Below, piece by piece: positions 51,358 to 60,556 of a DNA stretch of 64,000 nucleotides. The number at the start of each line of letters is the position of its first letter. Positions within the stretch are counted from its first letter, which is position 1. The stretch is from assembly GCF_009455635.1 (NCBI RefSeq), contig NZ_QPER01000002.1:992001-1056000 (forward strand). Reading direction: 5' to 3'. Source of the DNA: Paraburkholderia agricolaris. Its GTDB lineage: Bacteria > Pseudomonadota > Gammaproteobacteria > Burkholderiales > Burkholderiaceae. Both the position numbers and the translations under genes were made by a program. The notes beneath the pieces were generated by a model. It had not been told where the DNA came from and searched no databases. It was given only the letters and a program-made list of their open reading frames with translations.

Positions 51358-52485
51358 CTAGGCGACGGACGACGCAGCAACAGCCGCGAAGCGATCGATC
51401 GAAAAAGCGTCGAGCGGTGTGGCCGTGGCGCCGTCGATCACGAGATCCGCGAGGATTTCGCCGACCCCCGGCGCCAGCAAAAATCCACCACCCGAAAAAC
51501 CGAACGCATGCAGCAGACGCGGGACCGTGCGGCTCGCTCCGATGATCGGATTGCTGTCGGGCGTTTCGCCTTCCACACCGCTCCATGTGCGGATCAGCAG
51601 CGCCTCGCGCAGCCCGGGCAGCAGGGCGCACGCGTCGCGCATCACGGCGCGGGTGGTTTCCGTCGACGGTTGACCGTATTCGCCGTCGCCCTGTCCGCGT
51701 CCGCCGCCGATCACGCAGTTGCCGCGCGCCACCTGCCGTGCGTAGATGCCGCCGCCATACACGCCGAGGTTGTGCGTGATGAAAAGCGGCAGGGGTTCGG
51801 TGACCCACATGTTCGGATAGATCGGTTTCATCGGCGCGGTTTCGCCGAAATAGCCGGCCACCGCATTCGCCCATGCGCCGGCGGAATTGATCAGCCAGTC
51901 GGCGCTAATGCGTGTATCGCCTGCGCGTAACTGGAAGCGTGTGCCGTCGTGACTGATTTCGGTCAGTTCGGTATGCTCGCGCACGTCCGCGCCTGCGGCC
52001 CGCGCCGCGCGTGCGAATGCCGGCGACACGAGGCGCGGATTCGCATGACCGTCGGTCGCACACAGCGAGCCGCCGATCGCCGCAGCGCCCAGCCATGGAT
52101 AGCGTTGCCGGAAGGCGGTGCCGCTGAGCAACTGCGCCTGTAGTCCGTGGCCGCGCGCCATCTCCGCCCAGGCTTCGAGCGCGGCAAGATCGGCTTCGCT
52201 GCGCGCCAGCCGTAAATGTCCCGACACGGTGAATTCGCCGTCGATGCCGATCAGTTCCGGCAAACGATTCCAGGTGCGCCGCGCCCGCATGGCGAGCGGC
52301 ATCTGTTCGGCCGGCCGTCCCTGGACGCGCACGCCGCCGTAGTTCACGCCGCTTGCCTGTGCGCCGCAATAACGCCGCTCGAACAGGCCCACGCGAAGAC
52401 CGCGCCGCGCCAGCGCCAGCGCCGCCGATGAGCCGACCAGGCCACCGCCCGCGATCGCGACGTCGTAGTGCAAGGGCTCACTCAT
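51358..52485 (-). CDS. FAD-dependent oxidase, DadA/OoxB/HcnC-like beta subunit
   Basis: The product has 375 residues behind CGGAGGAAG. The FAD Rossmann motif DVAIAGGGLVGSSAALALARRG is at residues 8-29; the DAO-family C-terminal motif is HAFGFSGGGFLLAPGVGEILADLVI. YCGAQASGVNYGGVR is the FAD-contacting loop. With the two following genes of this operon it forms the three-part set seen in octopine/nopaline oxidases, hydrogen cyanide synthase and D-hydroxyproline dehydrogenases, where this subunit oxidises the C-N bond. It starts inside the stop region of the upstream subunit gene, an eight-base overlap. Confidence 0.88.
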   Translation of the reverse strand: MSEPLHYDVAIAGGGLVGSSAALALARRGLRVGLFERRYCGAQASGVNYGGVRVQGRPAEQMPLAMRARRTWNRLPELIGIDGEFTVSGHLRLARSEADLAALEAWAEMARGHGLQAQLLSGTAFRQRYPWLGAAAIGGSLCATDGHANPRLVSPAFARAARAAGADVREHTELTEISHDGTRFQLRAGDTRISADWLINSAGAWANAVAGYFGETAPMKPIYPNMWVTEPLPLFITHNLGVYGGGIYARQVARGNCVIGGGRGQGDGEYGQPSTETTRAVMRDACALLPGLREALLIRTWSGVEGETPDSNPIIGASRTVPRLLHAFGFSGGGFLLAPGVGEILADLVIDGATATPLDAFSIDRFAAVAASSVA

Positions 52486-53911
52486 CGCGCGCTTCCTCCG
52501 GAATGTCGACGACGCCCTCGGCATACAGGGCGGGCGAGAGTGGAATCGGTTTGACCGGGGGCTGGCTGCGTAAGCGGCCTACGGCGTCAAGCGGTTTGCC
52601 GGTTTCCTGCGCCAGCAGCGTCAAGGCCGCCTCGCCGCACATGCGCCCCTGGCAGCGGCCCATGCCGACTCGCGTGAGCGCTTTCAGGCGGTTGATCTCG
52701 TTCGCTTCGCCACCCCGGATGCAGCGCCGCAAAGTGCCCGCATCGATTTCTTCGCAGCGGCATACGGTCATGTCGTCGGGCCATTGCGCCGCGCATTCCG
52801 TGGGTGGGGCAAACGCGGCTTCGATACCCTGGCGAAACACAGCGATACGTTGCAGGCTGCGTTCGAGGGAGGCTGCGCTTTGCATGCCCTGGCCACGTGG
52901 ATGGGCGATGCCGAGATCGTCGAGCAGCGCCAGCGCCGTGCGGCGGCCGGCGAGTTCGGCCGCGTCGGCACCGGCAATGCCCGCGCCGTCACCCGCCAGA
53001 TAGATGCCGCGCACGGTGCTGCGGCCGGCAGGGTCGAGTTCGGGTAGCCAGCAACGATTGTGTGTATCGAAACGGAAGCGGCATCCGGCGAGATCGGCGA
53101 GTTGGGTTTCAGGCTTCAGGCCGAAGCTGATGCCGACGGCGTCGCACGGAATGATGCCGGCCGTCGAGTGGCCGTTTGAGGCGCGCCATTCAATGGCACT
53201 GACGCCATGTTCACCACGAATCCCAATGAGGCTGACGTCGCGCTCGATCCGCACGCCGTGCAGTTTCAGCCAAGCGACGTAATAAAGTCCTTTGGCGAAC
53301 GTAGCGGGCTGCCGCGCGAGCTTCGGCGTCGCGGCAACCTGCTGCGACAGCGGACTCGTGTCGAGCACGGCGACCACCTGTGCGCCGGCTTTCACGTACT
53401 GATAGGCGACCAGATAGAGCAGCGGCCCGGTGCCGGCGAGCACCACGCGTTGTCCGATCGCACAGCCCTGTGCCTTCAGGGCGACTTGCGCCGCGCCCAG
53501 CGTGTAGACCCCGGGCAGCGTCCAGCCCGGAACCGGCAGTACGCGATCGGTGGCGCCGCTGGCGATGATCAGATGCGAAAACGGCACGCTGATTTCCCGT
53601 CCCGCATGCAGCGTATCGAGCCGGCCCGCTTCACAAGCCCAGGCCAGCGTGTCGGGGCGATAGTCGAGGCGCGGAAGAAGCTCGGCCATTGTCGTATGCA
53701 GCGCGTCGGCTTTGTGCGCTTCAAAACCGTAGAGCGTTTTTTTCGAGCGCTGGAACGCGCCGTTCGCCGGTGGTTGGCGATAGATCTGGCCGCCCCAACG
53801 GGCATTTTCATCGAGCACAATGGGTTTGATGCCGGCGGCAACCAGGGTTTCGGCGGCGCGCACGCCTGCCGGTCCCGCGCCGACGATGACCACGCGGTGA
53901 TCGTTGCTCAT
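52478..53911 (-). CDS. NAD(P)/FAD oxidoreductase with C-terminal BFD-like [2Fe-2S] domain (OoxA/HcnB-like)
   Basis: The product has 477 residues. VVIVGAGPAGVRAAETLVAAG binds the first nucleotide; VVLAGTGPLLYLVAYQYVKAGA is the second Rossmann motif; GIYLAGDGAGIAGADAAELAGR closes the FAD site. The C-terminal domain has four cysteines in BFD spacing, Cys384, Cys386, Cys420 and Cys425 (CRCEEID, GRCQGRMC), a probable [2Fe-2S] site. It is the alpha subunit of the heteromeric oxidase. Starts at an ATGA overlap with the small Fe-S gene. Confidence 0.9.
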   Translation of the reverse strand: MSNDHRVVIVGAGPAGVRAAETLVAAGIKPIVLDENARWGGQIYRQPPANGAFQRSKKTLYGFEAHKADALHTTMAELLPRLDYRPDTLAWACEAGRLDTLHAGREISVPFSHLIIASGATDRVLPVPGWTLPGVYTLGAAQVALKAQGCAIGQRVVLAGTGPLLYLVAYQYVKAGAQVVAVLDTSPLSQQVAATPKLARQPATFAKGLYYVAWLKLHGVRIERDVSLIGIRGEHGVSAIEWRASNGHSTAGIIPCDAVGISFGLKPETQLADLAGCRFRFDTHNRCWLPELDPAGRSTVRGIYLAGDGAGIAGADAAELAGRRTALALLDDLGIAHPRGQGMQSAASLERSLQRIAVFRQGIEAAFAPPTECAAQWPDDMTVCRCEEIDAGTLRRCIRGGEANEINRLKALTRVGMGRCQGRMCGEAALTLLAQETGKPLDAVGRLRSQPPVKPIPLSPALYAEGVVDIPEEARDE

Positions 53912-54318
53912 TGCGGGTCTCCGATCGCAGCCGCTGCCGATGCAGCCGATGCAGTCACGCAGGCCGTTCCCGCAAACCGCGTGACGACCCGCATGCCTTG
54001 CGTCACCAGCGTCGAGCACGCGCGCAAACGCATCCCTTCTTCGGTGCGCATCCAGCAGTCCTGGCAAGCGCCGATCAGGCAGAAGCCGGCGCGCGGTGCG
54101 CCGCTGAATTCGCTTTCGCGCACGCGGCGTTGCTGCATCAGCACGGCGGTGAGCAGTGTGTCGCCTTGCAAGGCGGTGGCTTCGTGACCGTCGATAAAAA
54201 AGCTGAGCGCTTCGCGCTGCGTCTCCGCGACGCGAACGAATTGCGCATCGCGCTTCGGCACGGCGGGTTCGGAAGACGGCAAATTCGACGGCATGGGTGA
54301 GAGAGCGGTAGAAGACAT
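53908..54318 (-). CDS. small [2Fe-2S] ferredoxin-like subunit (HcnA/LhpF-like)
   Basis: The product has 136 residues. LSFFIDGHEATALQGDTLLTAVLM is the ferredoxin-like beta-grasp start, and CLIGACQDCW plus RAC give Cys80, Cys85, Cys88 and Cys101, the four ligands of a plant-type [2Fe-2S] cluster. An N-terminal about 25-residue Ser/Pro-rich stretch and an Ala-rich tail flank the domain. It passes electrons within the three-subunit oxidase. Its start shares one base with the permease stop (TGATG). Confidence 0.88.
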   Translation of the reverse strand: MSSTALSPMPSNLPSSEPAVPKRDAQFVRVAETQREALSFFIDGHEATALQGDTLLTAVLMQQRRVRESEFSGAPRAGFCLIGACQDCWMRTEEGMRLRACSTLVTQGMRVVTRFAGTACVTASAASAAAAIGDPQ

Positions 54319-55112
54319 CAGTGCTGGCCGATCAGAATCCGGTTGAGCCCATATACGCGATCGAGCAGCAGCATCGCACCGGCAGTGATGAAGATCACCA
54401 GCGCGGAGACGGAGGCCATCATCGGATCGATCGATTCGGTCGCGTACATGTACATGCGAACCGGCAGCGTGACGGTTTGCGGCGAGGTGACGAAGATCGA
54501 CATGGTCAGTTCATCGAAACTGTTGATGAACGCGAGCAGCCAGCCACCGGTAATGCCCGGCAGAATCATCGGGAAGGTGATGCGGCGAAAGGTGGTCCAT
54601 GCGTCGGCGCCGAGCGAGTGCGCGGCATGTTCGACGCTGCGGTCCAGACCGCTGACCGAGGCCAGCACGAGCCGCATCACGAAGGGCGTGATGATGATCA
54701 TGTGCGCGAGCACGAGCCACGCGAACGAGCCGGTCGCGCCGATCAGCGCGAAAAAGCGCAGCAGCGCGATGCCGAGCACGAGGCCGGGAATCACCAGCGG
54801 CGACAACAGCAGGCCGTTGAGGAAAGCACGGCCCGGAAAGCGGGCGCGGCCGATCGCGAGCGCCGCGGGCAACGCGACGATCAACGAGAGGGTCGCCGAG
54901 GCAAATGCCAGCTTCAGGCTATTGAAGAACGCCGAGATGAAGTCCGGGTAGTCAAGGATGGCGCGGAACCAGCGCAGCGAGAAACCGTGCGTGGGCAGCG
55001 TGAGCGTTTCGTCGGGCGTGAAGGCGACCAGCACCACGATCACGAGCGGTGCGAGCACGAACGCAATCACCAGCGTGTGGAAAATCAGCGCAATGGGGCC
55101 GTTTTTTCTCAT
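54318..55112 (-). CDS. ABC transporter permease, PotC-like
   Basis: The product is a 264-residue inner-membrane protein with about six hydrophobic segments. LVIAFVLAPLVIVVLVAFTPDETLTLPTHGFSLRWF is the typical PotC-type first helix and loop; the EAA loop is AAHSLGADAWTTFRRITFPMILPGITGGWLLAF. It is the second of two distinct permeases in this importer. Confidence 0.93.
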   Translation of the reverse strand: MRKNGPIALIFHTLVIAFVLAPLVIVVLVAFTPDETLTLPTHGFSLRWFRAILDYPDFISAFFNSLKLAFASATLSLIVALPAALAIGRARFPGRAFLNGLLLSPLVIPGLVLGIALLRFFALIGATGSFAWLVLAHMIIITPFVMRLVLASVSGLDRSVEHAAHSLGADAWTTFRRITFPMILPGITGGWLLAFINSFDELTMSIFVTSPQTVTLPVRMYMYATESIDPMMASVSALVIFITAGAMLLLDRVYGLNRILIGQH

Positions 55113-55128
55113 GATGATCTCGCGCGGT

Positions 55129-56043
55129 TCAGCCCAGGCTTCTGGCGTACTTGCGTTCCAGAACCCGGTAATAAGTGAGCATCACGATCAGATTCGCGAC
55201 CAGCAGCAGGAGCGCGATAGTTGCGCCGAGCGGCCAGTTCAGCGAGCCGAGGAATTCGTCATAGACCGCGGTGGCGGCGACTTTCAGGCGCCGTCCGCCG
55301 AGTAGGCCGGGAATCGCGAACGCGCTTGCCGAGAGGCCAAACACCATCAGGCTGCCCGACAGAATGCCCGGCGTGAGTTGCGGCAACACGATGCGGCGCA
55401 AGGTCGTGGCGGGCGATGCCATCAGCGAAAGCGCGGCATTCTCCGTTTGCGGATCGAGCTTCTGCAACGCGGTCCACACCGGAATCACCATGAACGGCAG
55501 CATCACGTGCACCAGTGCAATGACGATCGCGAAGGTGGTGTATTCGAGCTTGTACGGTCCGAGCCCGACCAGTCCGAATGCCTGATTCACGAGGCCGTTG
55601 CTGTTGAGCAGCATGCTCCAGCCGAACGCGCGTACCACGACCGAGACTAGCAGCGGCGCGAGAATGATCAGCAGGAACATCGAGCGATACGGATCGCGCA
55701 TGCGTGACAGCACATAGGCTTCGGGTGTGCCGATCACGATGCACAGCAGGGTGGTCAGAAAGGCGATGCCGAACGTGCGCAGAAAGATCGTATGGAAATA
55801 CGACGATTTCAGTACTTCCGCGTAGTTGCCGAACTGAAATGCCGCAATCGGGCCGCTCGACGGATCGAAGCGGTAGAAGGTCAGTACCAGCGTCATCAGC
55901 AGCGGCACCAGCACGAGCGCCGCGAACAGCAGGAACGCCGGCGCGCACATCAGCCACAACGGCAGGAATGCCTGCCACGGCGCGCGGCGTGCATTGCCGG
56001 TCTTCATGCTGTTGTTCTTCGAGGCGGGCAGCGTACTAGCCAT
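55129..56043 (-). CDS. ABC transporter permease, PotB-like
   Basis: The product has 304 residues from the ATG at 56043 (GGGATG eleven bases upstream); an ATG at 56052 is too close to the GGG. WLMCAPAFLLFAALVLVPLLMTLVLTFYRF is the first helix; the EAA loop is NAALSLMASPATTLRRIVLPQLTPGILSGSLMVFGLS. It starts eight bases inside the ATPase gene, implying translational coupling. Confidence 0.93.
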   Translation of the reverse strand: MASTLPASKNNSMKTGNARRAPWQAFLPLWLMCAPAFLLFAALVLVPLLMTLVLTFYRFDPSSGPIAAFQFGNYAEVLKSSYFHTIFLRTFGIAFLTTLLCIVIGTPEAYVLSRMRDPYRSMFLLIILAPLLVSVVVRAFGWSMLLNSNGLVNQAFGLVGLGPYKLEYTTFAIVIALVHVMLPFMVIPVWTALQKLDPQTENAALSLMASPATTLRRIVLPQLTPGILSGSLMVFGLSASAFAIPGLLGGRRLKVAATAVYDEFLGSLNWPLGATIALLLLVANLIVMLTYYRVLERKYARSLG

Positions 56044-57127
56044 GATGCGCATCCCGTTGAATGAAACGGATCGCCTCGCTGTTCCAGTCGACCCCGACCG
56101 CCGCGCCTTCCGGCAGCGGCTCGGTGCCTTCGTTCTGGCAGCACACCAGCACTTCGCCAAGCCGGCTATCCACGCGATACAGCCATTGGCTGCCGAGGAA
56201 GAAGCGGCTCGTCACGGTGGCGCTCAAGCGTCCGGTATTCGGCGCGCACAGGCGCAATTTCTCCGGACGAATGCACAGCGTGATTGCGTCGCCGACGCCG
56301 ATTGCGCGCTCGCGCAGAGGCAGTTGCGCCGTGCGGCCGGTTTCGGCGAGATCGTGGCCGAGGTCGATGCGGATCGCGTCGCCGTCGCACGCCACGACTT
56401 TGCCGGCCAGCATGTTCGCCTTGCCGATGAACTGCGAGACGAATCTGTTTTCCGGCCGCTCGTAGGCTTCGTATGGCGTGTCGATCTGCGTAATGCGGCC
56501 GGCTTCCATCACCACCACGCGGTCGCTGATCGACAGCGCTTCCGACTGGTCGTGCGTGACCATGATGGTGGTCGTGCCGATCTTGCGCTGAATCGCGCGC
56601 AGTTCGAACTGCATGTCTTCGCGCAGCTTGGCGTCGAGATTCGACATCGGTTCGTCGAGCAGCAGCACGGGCGGCGCGATCACGATCGCACGGGCGATCG
56701 CCACACGCTGCCGCTGACCGCCGGAGAGTTCGCGCGGAAAGCGGTGCGCGAGCGTATCGAGCCGCACGAGCGCCAGTGCTTCGCGCACGCGCTCCTTGCG
56801 CTCGGCCTTGTCGACATTGCGCATTTCGAGTCCGAAGCCGACGTTGTCCGCGACGCTCATATGCGGAAACAGCGCATAGCTCTGGAACACGATGCCGAGG
56901 CCGCGCCGGTTCGGTTTCATGTGCGTGATGTCGCGGCCGTCGAGCGTGATGCGCCCGTGTGTCGTTTCCACAAAGCCCGCGATCATCTGCAAGGTGGTGG
57001 TCTTGCCGCAGCCGGACGGCCCGAGCAACGAAACGAACTCGCCTTTTTCAACCGACAGGTTCACGTCGGCGACTGCCTGTAGTTCGCCGAACGATTTCGC
57101 GACGTCCGTGAGTGTGAGGAACGACAT
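56036..57127 (-). CDS. ABC transporter ATPase, PotA-like
   Basis: The product has 363 residues. Walker A is GPSGCGKTT (36-44), the signature [15 protein letters not shown], Walker B VLLLDEPMSNLDAKLRE and the switch MVTHDQSEAL. After residue about 240 comes the OB-fold TOBE regulatory domain (CIRPEKLRLCAPNTG, FFLGSQWLYRV) usual in polyamine, iron and opine importers. It is first in the seven-gene operon, directly behind the divergent promoter region. Confidence 0.95.
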   Translation of the reverse strand: MSFLTLTDVAKSFGELQAVADVNLSVEKGEFVSLLGPSGCGKTTTLQMIAGFVETTHGRITLDGRDITHMKPNRRGLGIVFQSYALFPHMSVADNVGFGLEMRNVDKAERKERVREALALVRLDTLAHRFPRELSGGQRQRVAIARAIVIAPPVLLLDEPMSNLDAKLREDMQFELRAIQRKIGTTTIMVTHDQSEALSISDRVVVMEAGRITQIDTPYEAYERPENRFVSQFIGKANMLAGKVVACDGDAIRIDLGHDLAETGRTAQLPLRERAIGVGDAITLCIRPEKLRLCAPNTGRLSATVTSRFFLGSQWLYRVDSRLGEVLVCCQNEGTEPLPEGAAVGVDWNSEAIRFIQRDAHHG

Positions 57128-57430
57128 GATCTGGCCTTTGGATGGATCGACACCGGTTCAATCGGCTACTGCCTCGATGAAGCCGACTCTATCCAGCCAA
57201 ATTACATGACGTCAATTTCAAATTCCGTTTACCGATATAAGATTTAAAAAAATTCCGCTGTATGGAATGTATTTGATAGAACCGGCTTCAACTGTTCCGC
57301 TGCGTGATCTCCGGAAAATCCCTATGAACAAAGACAAGGCTCAAATGGAACGGGCGTGCGGCGAAGATTCCATTCAGGGATAAAACCCTCTATAGTGTTC
57401 CGGTCAATGAAATAATTCGGAGCGCTGGAG
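57128..57430. promoter_or_regulatory. divergent promoter region with IclR-type half-sites
   Basis: AT-rich around 57200-57290. ATTCC-N7-GGAAT (57252-57268) is a clean inverted repeat; ATGGAA (57345-57350) and TTCCAT (57368-57373) form a wider one. Similar TTCC/GGAA half-sites precede the other IclR gene at 31615-31633. The adjacent iclR product is the obvious binder. Confidence 0.55.
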
Positions 57431-58309
57431 ATGAATGCTGCCGCCAAACGAGATGCCGATTCCGAACTGGCTGAAACAGGCAACGCGCCGGGCCCCGGCA
57501 TGCTGGAGCGCGCCTTTGCGGTGATTCGCGCGCTATCCGAGGCGCAACCCGACGGTGGCCGCGTCACGCGTCTCGCGAAGGCGGTGGGGCTGACGCAAGG
57601 CACGGTGCACCGCATTCTTCATGCGCTGATTGCCGAGGGCATCGTCGAACAGGACGAAAATTCGAAGCTGTACCGGCTGAGCGTCGATTTCTTTGCGCTC
57701 GCCGCGCAGGCGGGCAATCCGAGCGGCATGCGTACGCTGTGCCGTCCGGCGTTGCTGCGCTTGTGCGCGAGTCTCGGCGACACGATTTTTCTACTGGTCA
57801 AAAGCAGTTTCGACGCGGTGTGTCTCGACATCTGCGAAGGCCCGTTTCCGATTCGCTCGTTCACCGGCGATATCGGCGGGCGCGTGGCATTGGGTGTCGG
57901 TCAGGGGAGTCTGGCGATTCTCGCGTTCCTGCCGGAAGCGGAGCGTGAAGAGATCATTCGTTTTAACGTGCCGCGCATTCGTGGCTATGGCGTGCTCGAC
58001 GAAGTGTATTTGCGCACCGAGATCGAACGCGTGCGTCAGCTGGGTTACGCGGGCCGCAATAGCGGGGTGCTCGACGGCATGGCGGGTGTGGCGGTGCCGA
58101 TTCTGGACCGTACGGGCGTGGCAGTGGCGGCGTTGAGCGTCGGCACCCTGGCCGCGCGTCTCGGCGACGATCGCCTGCCGATGGTCGTCGAGTTGCTGCG
58201 CCGTCAGGCGGAGGCGATCGGCCCGCAGACCAACCCGTTCGATGTTGCGCTGCGCCGGCCGATGCATGGCTTGTCGCGCGCCATGACCACCGAGCGCATC
58301 GCTGGATAG
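57431..58309 (+). CDS. IclR-family transcriptional regulator
   Basis: The product has 292 residues. After an about 20-residue polar N-terminus comes the winged helix-turn-helix (MLERAFAVIRALSE, VTRLAKAVGLTQGTVHRILHALIAEGIV). The effector domain contains DTIFLLVKSSFDAVCLDICEGPFPIRS, GRVALGVGQGSLAIL and GYAGRNSGVLDGMAGVAVPILD. Divergent to the Pot/oxidase operon, so it is the likely local regulator. A second IclR protein occurs at 31701; the two are not close copies. Confidence 0.92.
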   Translation: MNAAAKRDADSELAETGNAPGPGMLERAFAVIRALSEAQPDGGRVTRLAKAVGLTQGTVHRILHALIAEGIVEQDENSKLYRLSVDFFALAAQAGNPSGMRTLCRPALLRLCASLGDTIFLLVKSSFDAVCLDICEGPFPIRSFTGDIGGRVALGVGQGSLAILAFLPEAEREEIIRFNVPRIRGYGVLDEVYLRTEIERVRQLGYAGRNSGVLDGMAGVAVPILDRTGVAVAALSVGTLAARLGDDRLPMVVELLRRQAEAIGPQTNPFDVALRRPMHGLSRAMTTERIAG

Positions 58310-58321
58310 GGCACCGGCAAC

Positions 58322-58354
58322 AAAAAAGGCGGCGCCCGCTATCAGGCACCGCCT
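58322..58354 (-). terminator. terminator for the minus-strand lipoprotein gene
   Basis: Read on the minus strand, AGGCGGTGCC and GGCGCCGCCT (58327-58354) form a 10-base stem with one G-U pair, followed by TTTTTT. It serves the gene ending at 58437. Confidence 0.7.
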
Positions 58355-58372
58355 CGAAACCTTCTCAAACTG

Positions 58373-58410
58373 ACGAAACGGCTACCCGATTACGCGATCA
58401 GCCGTTTCGT
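58373..58410. terminator. perfect 11-bp hairpin between convergent genes
   Basis: ACGAAACGGCT (58373-58383) pairs perfectly with AGCCGTTTCGT (58400-58410). It lies between the converging iclR and lipoprotein genes; TTTT occurs four bases further on the plus strand, so it may end the iclR transcript. Confidence 0.6.
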
Positions 58411-58436
58411 GCCGTTTTGTGCCGTTAAGGCCGCAC

Positions 58437-60458
58437 TCAGTCGTTGTACTTCCAGATGTTGTAGTAAGCGGTCTGGGCAGCACTCCAGTTCAACTGAACA
58501 AGCCGCGAGCCGCCGGCCTGCAACGCAGGGAACTGGCAGGCCGTCGTGCATTGCTGAACGCCGTTCTGGGCAACGCCTGCTGTCACGGTTGCGGTGTACT
58601 GCCCCGAGCTCTGGAAGCTCACCGGTCCCGTCCACCATCCGTCTACTTCAGTCGAGGGTGTCACACCCGTGCCAGGCACCGTCTGAATCTGCACGCCAGT
58701 CACCAGCGGCGCCAGGTTCGCATTGGCATTGCCGATCAGGTTCGACCACGAGAGGCTGGCCGAAGTCTGCGCGCCTGCCAGTGATCCGTTCGGATTCAGG
58801 AATGCGCTCTGTGTACTGGATGACAGCGTTTGCCAGCTGACCCCGGCGCCGGCAGACGAGCCGAGCACGGGAGTCGGGTTCATGACCTTCGTGGGTTGAC
58901 CAATCTGGTTGCCGTTGGTGTCGTAGAACGTGACCGTATAGATCGCGAACTGCGGCACGCTCGACGTGTTGATGGGCGAGGGCGTGTAGTAGCCGACGTT
59001 GTTGGACCCGGGGGTATAGGTCGCGGTGTTGCCGGGCAGTGCCTGCCATGACCAGCGATAGAGACTGGTGTTGGCGTTCGTCGTGGCGCCGCCGGTGGGG
59101 GCGGCGCTCAGGAGGTGTTCCGTCAGCGAAAGACTGGAGTTGCCCGCTCCATTGCGCGGCTCGAGCCAGGCGGTAGCGTTGATGCCCGGTCCCGTTACCG
59201 ACGCGGAGGCAAGGGTCACCGGGTTAGGCGTGCCTGCGGCACCGGCGGGAATGCTGATGCCGAGTCCCGATTCATATCGCCCATACTGCGCGTCGCTGGT
59301 ATCGAGGAACTGCCGTTGGGCCAGGAACGACGTAATCGAGATGTTGTAACCCTGCTGGTTGCCGATGATGTCCCAGTTGCCGTTCGCCAGTTGCTGCACG
59401 ACGGTCGTCGCAAAGTTGGATGTGCCCGACGCGCTGGTATAGAAGATCTGCACGAGCGCGCTCTGCGTGTTCACGTTCGGGAATGTGCCTGCCGGGATGA
59501 ACGTCAGCGTCTTGACGCCCGTGATGGTCGAGCCCGCAGCGCTGATACCGGAGTGGTAGCTCTGGAACGTGGAAAAGCCGTTCTCGAGATAGGAGGCGTC
59601 GATAGCCGACGAACAGGCAGAGGTCGTCCCGCCCAGGCATTGCCCCAGTTGCGTAAGCAGCGTCGCCAGGTAGTTCGCCTGAACTGTCGGCGCGGACAGC
59701 GGCGTGCTCGCCGCCGCGGCCGTGGAGTTCAGTGCAATCACGCTGTTCGGGCTGGCGATGCTTGCCAGTTGCAATCCACCCGTCGGCGAGGGTGTCACGG
59801 TCACGGAATCGATCACCGCATCCGCGCCGGTCTGATTCGGCGTGAACGTGCCGCCGATCGGATCGAAGCTGCTGGCGGCGGCCGCCGTGAGACCGCCCGT
59901 CTGGGTCAGGAGGGTCGACAGGGCCTTGTTCAGCTTCGACACGGAAGCACTGACGTTCGCGGGCGTCACCAGTGACGAGAGCGTAGCGAGAGTCGTGAGA
60001 TCCAGCGGATTGCCGTCCGTGGTCAGTTGCGCTGTCACTGCCGTGGTGAGCGGCGTCACGTTGGCGACCAGCGGGGCGCTGCTGCCGGTCGGCACGCTGG
60101 CTACGACGGAATACAGCGGCGCATTGTTACCGCTCGGATCGGTCGCGACGATCAGGAACGGCGCGGTGAGTCCCGACAGCGGCACCGAGTAGTTACCACT
60201 CGCGGCACTCGTTGTGGAAGCGTTCTTGCCCGTCGAATCGATGACCAGCACGTTGGCGCCTACCAGCGCATTGCCGATGGCGACGGTGCCGGTCATGGCC
60301 GTTGGTGTGGCAGTCGAGCTACCCGATGTGGCCGGTGAGCCACCTGTACTCGTCGAGCCACCGCCGCAGGCGGCGAGTATGGACAGCGTCAAGGCTCCAG
60401 CGGCTGTCAGCGCTAATCCCGTTTTTGTGTGATGGCGTGTCGTTATTTTGAGGTTCAT
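58437..60458 (-). CDS. large secreted lipoprotein of unknown function
   Basis: The product has 673 residues behind TCAGGAAAAATC. The lipoprotein signal has a lipobox SILAACGGG (Cys31) and a Ser/Thr/Gly-rich tether to about residue 55. MTGTVAIGNALVGANVLVIDSTGK with ASGNYSVPLSG is a carboxypeptidase-regulatory-like or transthyretin-like beta sandwich, often seen in surface lipoproteins. The rest is Ser/Thr/Asn-rich and beta-prone (SLYRWSWQALPGNTATYTPGSNN; QFAIYTVTFYDTNGNQIGQPTKVMNP). Two Cys near the end (CTTAC) may form a disulphide. No family name is offered for the main body. Confidence 0.72.
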   Translation of the reverse strand: MNLKITTRHHTKTGLALTAAGALTLSILAACGGGSTSTGGSPATSGSSTATPTAMTGTVAIGNALVGANVLVIDSTGKNASTTSAASGNYSVPLSGLTAPFLIVATDPSGNNAPLYSVVASVPTGSSAPLVANVTPLTTAVTAQLTTDGNPLDLTTLATLSSLVTPANVSASVSKLNKALSTLLTQTGGLTAAAASSFDPIGGTFTPNQTGADAVIDSVTVTPSPTGGLQLASIASPNSVIALNSTAAAASTPLSAPTVQANYLATLLTQLGQCLGGTTSACSSAIDASYLENGFSTFQSYHSGISAAGSTITGVKTLTFIPAGTFPNVNTQSALVQIFYTSASGTSNFATTVVQQLANGNWDIIGNQQGYNISITSFLAQRQFLDTSDAQYGRYESGLGISIPAGAAGTPNPVTLASASVTGPGINATAWLEPRNGAGNSSLSLTEHLLSAAPTGGATTNANTSLYRWSWQALPGNTATYTPGSNNVGYYTPSPINTSSVPQFAIYTVTFYDTNGNQIGQPTKVMNPTPVLGSSAGAGVSWQTLSSSTQSAFLNPNGSLAGAQTSASLSWSNLIGNANANLAPLVTGVQIQTVPGTGVTPSTEVDGWWTGPVSFQSSGQYTATVTAGVAQNGVQQCTTACQFPALQAGGSRLVQLNWSAAQTAYYNIWKYND

Positions 60459-60556
60459 GATTTTTCCTGAAATGGAAACTACGGCGCTCCACTAACATTT
60501 GTTGCGAAACGACTCTCGTGTCGACGGCATACCGGACGCAATCCGCTTCAGTGGAT

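Noticed and set aside
51258..51380. Cysteine-rich N-terminal extension (repeated Cys-Cys-Leu-Val) of the binding protein
   Set aside because: It is the translation of the 12-base repeats; the true start at 51257 has a ribosome site and begins a normal signal peptide.
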